A stretch of DNA of 32,117 bases, from positions 1 to 32,117 of the forward strand of contig JANMAT010000054.1 of the NCBI GenBank assembly GCA_031359995.1, written 5' to 3'. The translations under genes and the position numbers were made by a program. Positions 14,424 to 22,027 of the stretch are shown here, one piece after another (the stretch's first letter is position 1; every line of letters begins with the position of its first letter). This stretch comes from JANMAT01 sp031359995 (lineage in GTDB: Bacteria; Actinomycetota; Acidimicrobiia; Acidimicrobiales; Ilumatobacteraceae). The notes under the pieces were generated by a model. It did no database searches and was not told where the DNA came from. It was given only the letters and a program-made list of their open reading frames with translations.

Positions 14424-14989
14424 GCCGCTCGCTCGAAACCGGCGGCGGCCAGACGGCCGATCGTGTCGTCCCCGACGGGGAGACGCAGCGCGGTGGCATA
14501 GCGGTTCAGAAGGAGCGTGGCACCGACGAGCAGCGTGAGCTCGACGATCTCGTGATCGGCGAAGGCCGCCACCATCCTTGCGGTCGTGTCGTCGTCGACC
14601 GGGCCTCTGCCACCGCCAACCGCGTCGGTCCATGCGATCAACGCGAGGTCGCGCCCATCGACGAACGCGGCCGTGACGTCCTGACCCGGCTCGGACCGCA
14701 GGGCCCGGACCTGCGCCTCGGTCAGACCCGAGTCGAGCGCCACGGGGGTGTGGCTGTCGATGCAGTAGCGACACGACATCACGCACGAGGTGCGCAGGAT
14801 GACGATCTCTTTGGTCCGGAACGGCACAGCCGACGGTGACAGGGTGGCCCCGATGAACGGAAGGGCCAACTCCATCAGCTCGGGCACATGGGCGAGCGTG
14901 GCCGCGATGGGGCCCGGGTCACCGCCATCGTAGAACGGGCGGGCCAGCAGCGGCGCCTGCGACGGCGGTATCGGTTCGACCACAGACAT
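14420..14989 (-). CDS. AhpD/carboxymuconolactone decarboxylase-family protein
   Basis: 189 residues with the full AhpD active-site pattern Glu61-x11-Cys73-x2-Cys76-x3-His80 (CRYCIDSH), which in AhpD supports peroxidase or disulfide-reductase activity. Cys69 is an extra Cys nearby. It is the first gene of the minus-strand operon; a TATGGT box 6 bases upstream of the ATG indicates a leaderless transcript. It overlaps the radical SAM gene as ATGA. It may reduce a thiol/disulfide intermediate or protect the oxygen-sensitive radical SAM enzyme; both are inference. Confidence 0.88.
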   Translation of the reverse strand: MSVVEPIPPSQAPLLARPFYDGGDPGPIAATLAHVPELMELALPFIGATLSPSAVPFRTKEIVILRTSCVMSCRYCIDSHTPVALDSGLTEAQVRALRSEPGQDVTAAFVDGRDLALIAWTDAVGGGRGPVDDDTTARMVAAFADHEIVELTLLVGATLLLNRYATALRLPVGDDTIGRLAAAGFERAA

Positions 14990-14995
14990 ACGACA

Positions 14996-15001
14996 ACCAT
15001 A
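14996..15001 (-). promoter_or_regulatory. TATGGT -10 box of the AhpD-radical SAM operon
   Basis: On the minus strand TATGGT is followed by 6 bases and the ATG at 14989, so translation would begin at the 5' end of the transcript. It is the best -10 match in the divergent gap 14990-15104. Confidence 0.55.
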
Positions 15002-15026
15002 GGCAGCCGTTCCGGATCGCGCCTCA

Positions 15027-15047
15027 CGGGAATGCTTACGATTCCCG
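15027..15047. promoter_or_regulatory. Inverted repeat in the divergent promoter region
   Basis: CGGGAAT, 7 bases, ATTCCCG: perfect 7-base arms centred at 15037. It lies 26 bases behind the -10 box of the minus-strand operon, near its -35 position, and 58 bases before the epimerase gene, so one dimeric regulator could control both operons. A second short palindrome, TACATGTA, is at 15091-15098. Confidence 0.4.
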
Positions 15048-15104
15048 AAACTGTTGCCCGCTCGTGCCGCCGGATTCGCCCCGCTTCGACTACATGTAAT
15101 GGCC

Positions 15105-16187
15105 ATGAAGCACGTGCTGGTCACCGGTGGGGCCGGCTTCATCGGCTCGCACGTAGCCGACGCGCTCGCCGCTCGCGGCGATCGCGTCACGGTGGTCGAC
15201 AACCTGGACCCCGCGGCCCACCAAGGGGCCCCGGACCACCTGAACCCCGAGGTCGACTTCGTGTGGGCCGATCTGCGGTCGCGCAGCACCTGGGAGCAGG
15301 TGCTCGACGGCGTCGATGTCGTGTGCCACCAGGCCGGCAAGGTCGGGCTGGGTGTCGACTTCGGCGACGCCGACGAGTACGTGGCGCACAACGTCACCGC
15401 CTGGGTCCAGGGCCTGCGCGCCCTCCACGACCGTGGGTTCGCGGGCACGGTCGTCCTCGCGTCGAGCATGGTGGTCTACGGGGAGGGGCGCTACCGCTGC
15501 CCGGTCCACGGGGTCGTCCGCCCAGGGCCACGAGCCGAGGCCGACCTGGCGGCCGGGCGGTTCGAGGTCCGATGCCCACGGTGCGGCGCCGACCTGCGAC
15601 CCGAGAGCGTCCCCGAGGACGCCCCGCTCGAGCCTCGCAACGTCTACGCCGCCACCAAGTTGCACCAGGAGCACCTCCTCGAAGCATTCGGCCGCGAGCA
15701 CACCCTCGACGCCACGATGCTTCGTTATCACAACGTCTACGGCGACCGGATGCCCCGGGACACCCCATACGCGGGCGTGGCCGCCATCTTCCGGTCGGCC
15801 CTCGAACGTGGCGACCCCCCGATGGTCACCGAAGACGGTCGCCAGATGCGGAACTTCGTGCACGTCCGCGATGTCGTGGCCGCCCACCTGGCGGCCCTCG
15901 ACCGAAAGGGCCCGGTGCGGGCCTTCAACGTCGCCTCGCCCGAGCCGCGGTCGGTCGGGGACATGGCCCAGGCGCTCGCCACCGCGTTTGGCGCCGATTC
16001 CCACGATCCGCGCTGGCCGGTGGTCACCGGGCGCTACCGTCTCGGCGACGTCCGCCACGTGTTCGCTTCCACCGAGCGGGCATCAGCCGACCTCGGTTAC
16101 ACCGGCTCCGTCGCTTTCGACAGCGGCATGTCCTCCTTTGCTCGTGCGCCCCTGCGCACCTCGACCCGAACTGCGGTGCCATCGTGA
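15105..16187 (+). CDS. NAD-dependent sugar epimerase/dehydratase with zinc-ribbon insert
   Basis: 360 residues of extended SDR type. The NAD motif GGAGFIG is at 8-14, catalytic Ser120/Ser121 are in LASSMVVYG, and the Tyr181-x3-Lys185 pair is in YAATK. Between strand and catalytic Tyr an insert carries Cys132, His135, Cys157 and Cys160 (RCPVHG and RCPRCG), a probable zinc site. This insert is known to me from SDRs annotated as dTDP-L-rhamnose 4-epimerase, which is the likeliest activity. ATG 15105 gives the usual MKHVLVTGG start; ATG 15099 is possible. It is first of the seven-gene plus-strand run and overlaps the DoxX-like gene as GTGA. Confidence 0.88.
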   Translation: MKHVLVTGGAGFIGSHVADALAARGDRVTVVDNLDPAAHQGAPDHLNPEVDFVWADLRSRSTWEQVLDGVDVVCHQAGKVGLGVDFGDADEYVAHNVTAWVQGLRALHDRGFAGTVVLASSMVVYGEGRYRCPVHGVVRPGPRAEADLAAGRFEVRCPRCGADLRPESVPEDAPLEPRNVYAATKLHQEHLLEAFGREHTLDATMLRYHNVYGDRMPRDTPYAGVAAIFRSALERGDPPMVTEDGRQMRNFVHVRDVVAAHLAALDRKGPVRAFNVASPEPRSVGDMAQALATAFGADSHDPRWPVVTGRYRLGDVRHVFASTERASADLGYTGSVAFDSGMSSFARAPLRTSTRTAVPS

Positions 16188-17068
16188 TCGAGTCCGTCGT
16201 CGCCCGCCTTCGCGGCCCGATCATCGCCGCCGTGCGCATCGTGGTCGGCCTGCTCTGGTTGGCCAACCTCGAGTGGAAGCGACCGCCCGACTTCGGCCGT
16301 GACCTCCAGAACGGCCTGTACAAGTACGTCGACTCTGCCGTCCGCAACCCCGTGTTTCCGCCCTACTCCTGGGTGGTCGAACACGTCGTGCTGAAGCAGT
16401 ACCAGCTCTTCGGATGGATGACCCTCCTGCTCGAGGCCACCCTGTGCGTCTGCCTCCTGTTGGGGTACCGCACGACCATCGCCGCCCTGGTCGGTGCGGG
16501 CACGTCGGTGTCGATCATGCTCTCGGTCCTCTACTACGACAAGCAGTACGAATGGCCGTGGTCGTACTACCTGATGATCGCCATTCACCTACTGCTCCTC
16601 GCGTCGCTGGCGGGTCGGCACTACGGGCTCGACGGTCTGCAGGGTCGCGGCCCTGACGCCTGGCGACGGGCGTCATCGGTGCTGGCCTCGGTCGCCATCC
16701 TGATCGGCGCGGTCGGGCTCCTCGTCTCGGCGGGCGGCTCGTTCACCGCGAAGCAGGGCCACATGGTCGGCTGGGCCAAGGGCGAGCTCAAGCTCCTCTG
16801 GTTCAACCCGCTGAGCGCTGTTCTCACCCTGCTGCTCGGCGCGGCGCTCCTCGTGGCCGTTCGGCGGCGGGTCGCGTGGCTCTCGTTCGCGGTCGCCGGG
16901 GCCTTTGCGGTCATGGCCCTCCAGGTCATCGTCCAGTGGCGGTACAACAAGGGCAACTGGACCGGCGGTGTCTTCGGCGGTACCGGTGCCACGATGGCCT
17001 TCTGGGCCGCGCTCGCCGTCGGCACGTTCGTGACGGTGCGCGGCACCCGCGATGCCGTCGTCGACTGA
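16184..17068 (+). CDS. DoxX-like integral membrane protein
   Basis: 294 residues with about seven hydrophobic helices. The first (AAVRIVVGLLWLANLEWK) ends in the W-x-K pattern typical of DoxX/TQO-small-subunit-like proteins. Others include LLLEATLCVCLLLGY, YYLMIAIHLLLLASLAG and SVLASVAILIGAVGLLVSAG. The GTG start overlaps the epimerase stop (GTGA), so the longer upstream frame is not used. DoxX-family proteins are membrane redox or quinone-related partners; here the role is unknown, but strict coupling to a sugar epimerase is notable. Confidence 0.8.
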   Translation: MIESVVARLRGPIIAAVRIVVGLLWLANLEWKRPPDFGRDLQNGLYKYVDSAVRNPVFPPYSWVVEHVVLKQYQLFGWMTLLLEATLCVCLLLGYRTTIAALVGAGTSVSIMLSVLYYDKQYEWPWSYYLMIAIHLLLLASLAGRHYGLDGLQGRGPDAWRRASSVLASVAILIGAVGLLVSAGGSFTAKQGHMVGWAKGELKLLWFNPLSAVLTLLLGAALLVAVRRRVAWLSFAVAGAFAVMALQVIVQWRYNKGNWTGGVFGGTGATMAFWAALAVGTFVTVRGTRDAVVD

Positions 17069-17098
17069 ACTCGCCCCGAACGCTTCGGGAGGAAGCCG

Positions 17099-18097
17099 AT
17101 GCCCAACCTCGTGACCCGTCGCGCTCTGCTGCTCGGCGGGCTCGCCACCCTCTCCGCCTGCGGTTCGCGAGCGAAGACCGGCGCACCGTCACCGGCGACC
17201 GCAGCGGGAGGGGTCGGTTCCGCAACGGCCGCCACGATCGCCGACACCGCCGCGGCACCGACCCGGGCCGCGGCCGCGCCGGAGCGCACGTTGAAGATCG
17301 GGGCCATCCCTGACGCCGCACGCGAGAAGCTCCAGCAGACGAACCAGGCCTTGGCGACGTACCTCGCCAAGGCGCTCGGCGTGAAGGTCGACTACCTGCC
17401 CGTCCACGACCACGCCTCCGCCGTGACGAAGTTCCGCCATGGCGACCTCGACCTCGTCTGGTTCAGCGGGCTCACCGGCGTGCAGGCCCGGCTGCAGACC
17501 CCGGGCTCCAGCGTCCTCGCCCAACGCGACATCGACGACGACGTCCATTCCGTGTTCATCGTGAACGCCTCGACCGGGCTGTCGCCGTTCGCCGGGGTAG
17601 CCGACCTGACCGAGCTGAAGGGTCTCCGATTCACGTTCGGCAGCGAGGCGTCGACATCGGGCCGCCTCATGCCGCAGTTCTTCCTCGATCAGGCGGGGGT
17701 CGACCCTCGAACCGACTTCTCGGGGACCGCGGGGTTCTCGGGGAGCCCCGACAAGACCGTCGACCTGGTGGCCGCCGGTACGTTCCAAGCAGGGGTGCTC
17801 GACGAACAGGTCTGGAAGCGCCGGTCGGCCGACGGCTCCATCGATTCCGCCAAGGTCGTCCAAGTGCTGCGCAGCCCCGGCTACCACGACTACCACTGGA
17901 TCGCCGGGCCCGACATCGACCGGCGGTTGGGCGCCGGTTTCACCGCTCGGATCAAGGCCGCGCTGCTCGGGGCCGCCGGTGACACCGAAGGCGGCAAGGC
18001 CCTCGGCCTGCTCGGCGCCAAGGCCTTCGTCCCGACATCGTCCGACAACTACGTCCAGATCGAGGCGATCGGCCGCACACTCGGCCTGATCTCCTGA
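17099..18097 (+). CDS. PhnD-like substrate-binding lipoprotein
   Basis: 332 residues. The N-terminus RRALLLGGLATLSAC has a lipobox with Cys21; the twin Arg may make it a Tat substrate. An Ala/Thr-rich linker (about 22-62) leads to a periplasmic-binding fold of the PhnD/phosphonate type: LKIGAIPDAAREKLQQTNQA, FRHGDLDLVWFSGLTGVQAR, LKGLRFTFGSEASTSGRLMP. GGAGGAAG lies 6 bases before the ATG. No ABC permease or ATPase gene is beside it, so it either serves a distant transporter or only binds its ligand, for example a phosphorylated sugar or oxyanion (inference). Confidence 0.85.
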   Translation: MPNLVTRRALLLGGLATLSACGSRAKTGAPSPATAAGGVGSATAATIADTAAAPTRAAAAPERTLKIGAIPDAAREKLQQTNQALATYLAKALGVKVDYLPVHDHASAVTKFRHGDLDLVWFSGLTGVQARLQTPGSSVLAQRDIDDDVHSVFIVNASTGLSPFAGVADLTELKGLRFTFGSEASTSGRLMPQFFLDQAGVDPRTDFSGTAGFSGSPDKTVDLVAAGTFQAGVLDEQVWKRRSADGSIDSAKVVQVLRSPGYHDYHWIAGPDIDRRLGAGFTARIKAALLGAAGDTEGGKALGLLGAKAFVPTSSDNYVQIEAIGRTLGLIS

Positions 18098-18114
18098 TCG
18101 TCCGAACCCGCCCG

Positions 18115-19467
18115 ATGTCGCCCGACCCACTGCTAGCTCCCGCCGACGTGTCCGTCGACGCTCGTCGGGACGCGGTTGGGCGACGCGCCGGCCGGTGGGG
18201 TGTTCCGATCCTGGCGGCGGCGATCCTGGCCGTGAGCGTGGTGTGGGGGTGGGCCGTGCAGTCCGATCCGAACACCAAGCTCGGCGCCGCGCCGCTCGTC
18301 GGGCAGTGGCGAGCACGGTACGGCCCGTCGCTGTTGATCGCCGCGGCGATCGCCACCTTGGTGGTGACACGCGGTGCCCGCGTCATCCATCGATGGCCGT
18401 TCGCTCGGGTGGTCGTCGGCGGTGCCGTCACCGCCGTGGCGTTCACGTTCACGCTGGCAGCGTCCGACGGCCTGGGTCACGTGCTCGACCCGGTCGTGCA
18501 TCCGACCGAGTACTGGGCCAATCTGGCGACGCTCCCACCGGCAGGCGAGATGGTGCGGCGCTACGACACCATCGGGTTCCTGTTGAACTTCAGCGTCCAT
18601 GCCAAGGGGCATCCGCCGGGATTCCTGCTGGTGCTGAAGGCGCTCGGTGCCATCGGCCTCGGCCATCCATGGGCGGCCGGCGCCCTCTCGTACATCGGTG
18701 TCGGTGTGGTCGTGGCCGCAGTGGCCGTCACCGTCCGCATCGTCGCGGGCGAGCACCAGGCCCGTTCCCTCGTGCCGTTCCTCGCCCTCGCTCCCTACAG
18801 CGTCTGGATGGGAACGTCCGCCGACGCGTTCTACGCCGCGGTGGCCGGCACGGGCGTGGTCGCGGTGGTCGCTGCCGTACGCGCCGAAGCGCCGGCAACG
18901 CGGCGACTCGGTGCCCTGGCCGGTGGCGCCGTCCTCGCCGCCGCGCTGTTCCTCACCTATGGCGCCGCGATCTTGCTGTTGTTGCCTCTCGTGCTGGTCG
19001 TGGCCCTCGGCTGGCGCCACTGGCGAGCGCTCGGCGAGGTGATCGGCCTTGCCGCCGCCGGGGCCGCGACGGTGGTCGTGGCGTTCGCGCTGGGCGGCTT
19101 CTGGTGGTTCGACGGTGCGGCGACCACCAAGACGTTCTACTGGTGGGGAACCGCCCAGTTCCGTCCCGCCGGGTACTTCGCGGTGGGCAACCTCGGCGCC
19201 GCCATCATCGCCTGCGGTCCCGCCGTCGTGGTCGCGCTCGGGCGACGACGCCCGGCCGCGGTGTGGTGGATCGTGGGCGGTGCGCTGGCCTGCATCGCGG
19301 TGGCGGACGCGTCCCAGTACTCGAAGGCCGAGGTGGAGCGCATCTGGCTGCTGTTCTATCCATGGCTCGTGCCGGCCGCGGTGGTGCTCCGCCGCCGCCG
19401 GCTCTGGCTGGCGGCGCAGGCGACGCTCGCCATCGGGCTCCAACTGATGCTGGTGTCGAAGTGGTGA
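18115..19467 (+). CDS. Polytopic GT-C-type glycosyltransferase-like membrane protein
   Basis: 450 residues with 10-12 membrane helices. An extracytoplasmic loop carries KGHPPGFLL (HPPG at 166-169), common in PMT/ArnT-like GT-C enzymes, and near the C-terminus KAEVERIWLLFYPWLVPAA matches the pattern of actinobacterial lipoglycan transferases, including as I recall the Rv0541c group. GT-C enzymes use polyprenyl-phosphate sugars on the outer face of the membrane, which fits the synthase at 12916. It starts 17 bases after the PhnD-like gene and overlaps the following methyltransferase by 4 bases. Confidence 0.78.
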   Translation: MSPDPLLAPADVSVDARRDAVGRRAGRWGVPILAAAILAVSVVWGWAVQSDPNTKLGAAPLVGQWRARYGPSLLIAAAIATLVVTRGARVIHRWPFARVVVGGAVTAVAFTFTLAASDGLGHVLDPVVHPTEYWANLATLPPAGEMVRRYDTIGFLLNFSVHAKGHPPGFLLVLKALGAIGLGHPWAAGALSYIGVGVVVAAVAVTVRIVAGEHQARSLVPFLALAPYSVWMGTSADAFYAAVAGTGVVAVVAAVRAEAPATRRLGALAGGAVLAAALFLTYGAAILLLLPLVLVVALGWRHWRALGEVIGLAAAGAATVVVAFALGGFWWFDGAATTKTFYWWGTAQFRPAGYFAVGNLGAAIIACGPAVVVALGRRRPAAVWWIVGGALACIAVADASQYSKAEVERIWLLFYPWLVPAAVVLRRRRLWLAAQATLAIGLQLMLVSKW

Positions 19468-20084
19468 GCGAACCGTCGGCTCACTGGCACGACGTGTGGT
19501 CCGACCGCGATCCGACGGAGGTCAGCTGGTACCAGCGCGACCCGGGGGTCTCGCTGGAGATCGTCCGCCGCGTCGCCGGGCGCGACGATGCGATCGTCGA
19601 CATCGGTGGCGGCGTGTCGGCACTCGTCCAACGGCTGTCGGCCGAGGGCTACCGTGACCTCACCGTCGTCGACATCGCCGCCCCTGCGCTCGAGATCCTC
19701 GACGCCGAACTGGTCCGTGCCACCGGCGGGGACCACGCGGTCCGACTCGTGGCCAGCGACATCCGGCAGTGGCGACCCGGCCGCCGCTACCGCTGCTGGC
19801 ACGACCGGGCCGCGTACCACTTCCTGACCGACCCCGACGATCGCCAGCGGTACGCCCAACTCGCTTCGGACACCGTCGCCTGCGGTGGCCACCTCGTCGT
19901 GGCCACCTTCGCACCCGACGGACCTGAGCAGTGCAGCGGCCTGGCCGTGCACCGCAGCGATGCCAACGACATCGCGACCCTCTTCGCCCCTGCGTTCGAC
20001 CTCGTCGACGCGACCGACGAACACCACCTGACCCCATGGCACTCGACCCAACACTTCCAGTACTCGATCCTCCGACACCGCTGA
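19464..20084 (+). CDS. Class I SAM-dependent methyltransferase
   Basis: 206 residues. It begins with the family-typical HWHDVWSDRDPTEVSWYQ segment, then motif I VDIGGGVSALV (residues 46-56), acidic motif II VVDI (68-71), and later RCWHDRAAYHFLTDPDDR and LVVATFAPDGPEQCSGL. This compact group is common in bacteria with varied or unknown acceptors (small molecules, thiols). GTG 19464 overlaps the preceding stop (GTGA); GTG 19461 is the alternative. Within this operon a sugar or sugar-thiol acceptor is plausible but not shown. Confidence 0.85.
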   Translation: MSEPSAHWHDVWSDRDPTEVSWYQRDPGVSLEIVRRVAGRDDAIVDIGGGVSALVQRLSAEGYRDLTVVDIAAPALEILDAELVRATGGDHAVRLVASDIRQWRPGRRYRCWHDRAAYHFLTDPDDRQRYAQLASDTVACGGHLVVATFAPDGPEQCSGLAVHRSDANDIATLFAPAFDLVDATDEHHLTPWHSTQHFQYSILRHR

Positions 20085-21037
20085 CGCCGGGACACCCGAC
20101 CCGGTGGGGTCGCGTGCTCCGGTGGGTCGCGGCGGCGGGCTACGTCACCTGGTTCGTCCACTCGTACCGCGTCGGCGGGTTCCCGTTCGACCGCGAGCGG
20201 GTGCTCGCCTGGATCGCCGCGGGCTTGCTCGTCACCGCCATCGGCCACCCGGCCCGGCGCTACGTCCTGGTCCTCCTCGACTGGTTCCCGTTCGCCGTGC
20301 TGCTCTACTTCTACGACTCCTCGCGGGGATGGGCCGACGACTTCGGCCGGCCAGTTCTCGTCGGCGCCCTCGTGCGAGCCGACCGGTTGCTCTTCTTCGG
20401 TCAGGTTCCGGCCGCATGGCTCCAACCCCGGCTCCGTACGGTCGGCGCCGGGGTCGGCTGGTGGGAGCTCGGCGTCTCGATCGTCTACGCGTCGCACTTC
20501 GTGCTGCCGTTCGTGCTCGCCGGCGTGCTGTGGTGGCGATCACGACGGCTCTGGCGCCAGTGGGTGAACCGCTTCCTGGTCCTCAGCTTCAGTGCGGTGC
20601 TCACCTATGCCGCGGTGCCGGCGGCCCCGCCGTGGTACGCCGCCCAGGTGGGCCTGCTCCCTCCGATCGACCGCCCGGTGCAGCAAGGTTGGACGCGCAT
20701 CGGCTTCTACGCCGCACCAGCGTGGTTCGCGCGGGGCCAGGACGTCGCGAACGCGTTCGCGGCGCTGCCGAGCATGCACGCCGGCTACTCCGCACTGGTG
20801 GCGCTGTACCTGTTCCGACTCGCTGGCCACGGCCGCTGGCGATGGTTGCTCTTCGCCTATCCCCTCGCCATGGCCTTCACCCTCGTGTACGCCGGCGAGC
20901 ACTACGTCGTCGACATCCTCGCCGGATGGCTCTACGTCGTCGTCACCGTCGCCGTGTGCGACCGGATGGGCCGGCGATGGCAGGCCCGAACCCGCTTCCG
21001 CCTCGGCCCGACGCGGTCGCCGGTGCCAGCGGGCTGA
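20036..21037 (+). CDS. PAP2-superfamily membrane enzyme, AUR1/inositolphosphotransferase-like
   Basis: 333 residues with six or more membrane helices. The PAP2 active-site motifs are PSMHAG with His248 and GEHYVVD with His289-x3-Asp293, the pattern and spacing of Aur1-type inositol phosphoceramide synthases and related phosphotransferases (PAP2_3). Such enzymes move a phospho-head group between lipids or remove a phosphate. The ATG at 20036 overlaps the methyltransferase by 49 bases; a shorter start is possible, because the first 25 residues are Pro-rich and weakly supported. The stop shares a base with an ATG at 21037. Confidence 0.85.
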   Translation: MALDPTLPVLDPPTPLTPGHPTRWGRVLRWVAAAGYVTWFVHSYRVGGFPFDRERVLAWIAAGLLVTAIGHPARRYVLVLLDWFPFAVLLYFYDSSRGWADDFGRPVLVGALVRADRLLFFGQVPAAWLQPRLRTVGAGVGWWELGVSIVYASHFVLPFVLAGVLWWRSRRLWRQWVNRFLVLSFSAVLTYAAVPAAPPWYAAQVGLLPPIDRPVQQGWTRIGFYAAPAWFARGQDVANAFAALPSMHAGYSALVALYLFRLAGHGRWRWLLFAYPLAMAFTLVYAGEHYVVDILAGWLYVVVTVAVCDRMGRRWQARTRFRLGPTRSPVPAG

Positions 21038-21075
21038 TGCTGCTCCACGACGACGTTGCCGCAGCGCGCGGCTGG

Positions 21076-21081
21076 CAGACT
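21076..21081 (+). promoter_or_regulatory. CAGACT -10-like box before the GDPD lipoprotein gene
   Basis: CAGACT is 6 bases before GTG 21088. It supports that GTG as a start and a possible internal promoter of the operon. Confidence 0.3.
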
Positions 21082-21087
21082 GCGGCC

Positions 21088-21963
21088 GTGCGACCGAAAC
21101 GACCGACCCCGCTCATGGCAGTGGCCAGCGCCGGGGTGATGTTCCTGACCGGCTGCCGTTCGGCGACCGCGGTTGCGCCGTGTCCACCCAGCGCCTTCCA
21201 GCGGTCGAAGATGCTCGTCATCGCCCACGCCGGCGGCGAGGGCCTCGGACCGGCGAACACGCTCGAGGCCATGCGCCGGTCGATGTCGGCCGGTGCCGAC
21301 GTCAACGACGCCGACGTCCACATCACCGCCGACGGCGTCCTCGTCGCCATCCACGACGACACGGTGGACGCCACCACTGACGGCAAGGGGCTGGTGCGCG
21401 ACAAGACCCTCGCCGAGCTGCAGGCCCTCGACGCCGGCTGGAGCTTCGCCGGCCCGGCGAACGACTTCCCCTTCCGCGGGCGCGGCGTGCGGATCCCCAC
21501 CGTCGAACAGGTGCTCATCGAGTTCCCCGACACCCTGACCTCGCTGGAGTTCAAGGACGAATCGGGACCTGCCCCCCAGGTGATGTGCAGCCTGCTGCGA
21601 CGTCTCGGCCGCACGGGCTCCGTCTACATGTCGTCCCGCACCGACCCGGCCGTCGAGGAGTTCAAGGCGCTCTGCCCGGAGGTCGCCACCACGGTGACGG
21701 ACGCGCTCGTGCCCGTCATGCGGGCCGCACAGGCCTCGGGCGAGGCATGGTGCTCCCCGGTGCCGATCGGCCAGCCCCCGTACCGCGAGGAGCACAAGCC
21801 GACCTCGGCCTCCTTGCGCTGGTCGCACGACCACGGACTCGCCAGCTTCACGTGGACCATCGACGATCCCGACACCATTCGCTACCTTGCCAGCATCGGT
21901 ATGGACGGCGTCTACACCCGAAGGCCCGACATCGCCCGCGCCATCGTCGACGAGGCGCACTGA
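21088..21963 (+). CDS. Glycerophosphodiester phosphodiesterase-family lipoprotein
   Basis: 291 residues. From GTG 21088 the N-terminus is an ideal lipoprotein signal (MRPKRPTPLM, then hydrophobic, lipobox FLTGC with Cys23). ATG 21037 would add an unlikely 17-residue leader. GDPD motifs are His47 (IAHAGGEG), PANTLEAM (56-63), the metal pair Asp74/Asp76 (NDADVH) and His89 (AIHDDTVDATTDGKG). The usual HRG reads HAG, and the usual Glu-x-Asp reads Asp-x-Asp. Members cut glycerophosphodiesters to glycerol phosphate and an alcohol. It closes the plus-strand operon, next to the PAP2 phospholipid enzyme. Confidence 0.87.
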   Translation: MRPKRPTPLMAVASAGVMFLTGCRSATAVAPCPPSAFQRSKMLVIAHAGGEGLGPANTLEAMRRSMSAGADVNDADVHITADGVLVAIHDDTVDATTDGKGLVRDKTLAELQALDAGWSFAGPANDFPFRGRGVRIPTVEQVLIEFPDTLTSLEFKDESGPAPQVMCSLLRRLGRTGSVYMSSRTDPAVEEFKALCPEVATTVTDALVPVMRAAQASGEAWCSPVPIGQPPYREEHKPTSASLRWSHDHGLASFTWTIDDPDTIRYLASIGMDGVYTRRPDIARAIVDEAH

Positions 21964-22027
21964 AGGGGCGACGCGGTACCGTCGCGGCGCGACCCCCTAC
22001 AGGGTCATCAGAGCATCGGGGGATGCC

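Noticed and set aside
14420..14989. Selenocysteine in the AhpD-like protein
   Set aside because: Both CxxC positions are ordinary Cys codons and there is no internal TGA.
14888..16183. Upstream extension of the DoxX-like gene through the epimerase region
   Set aside because: The translation of this part is an out-of-frame shadow of the epimerase; the real start is GTG 16184 overlapping the epimerase stop.
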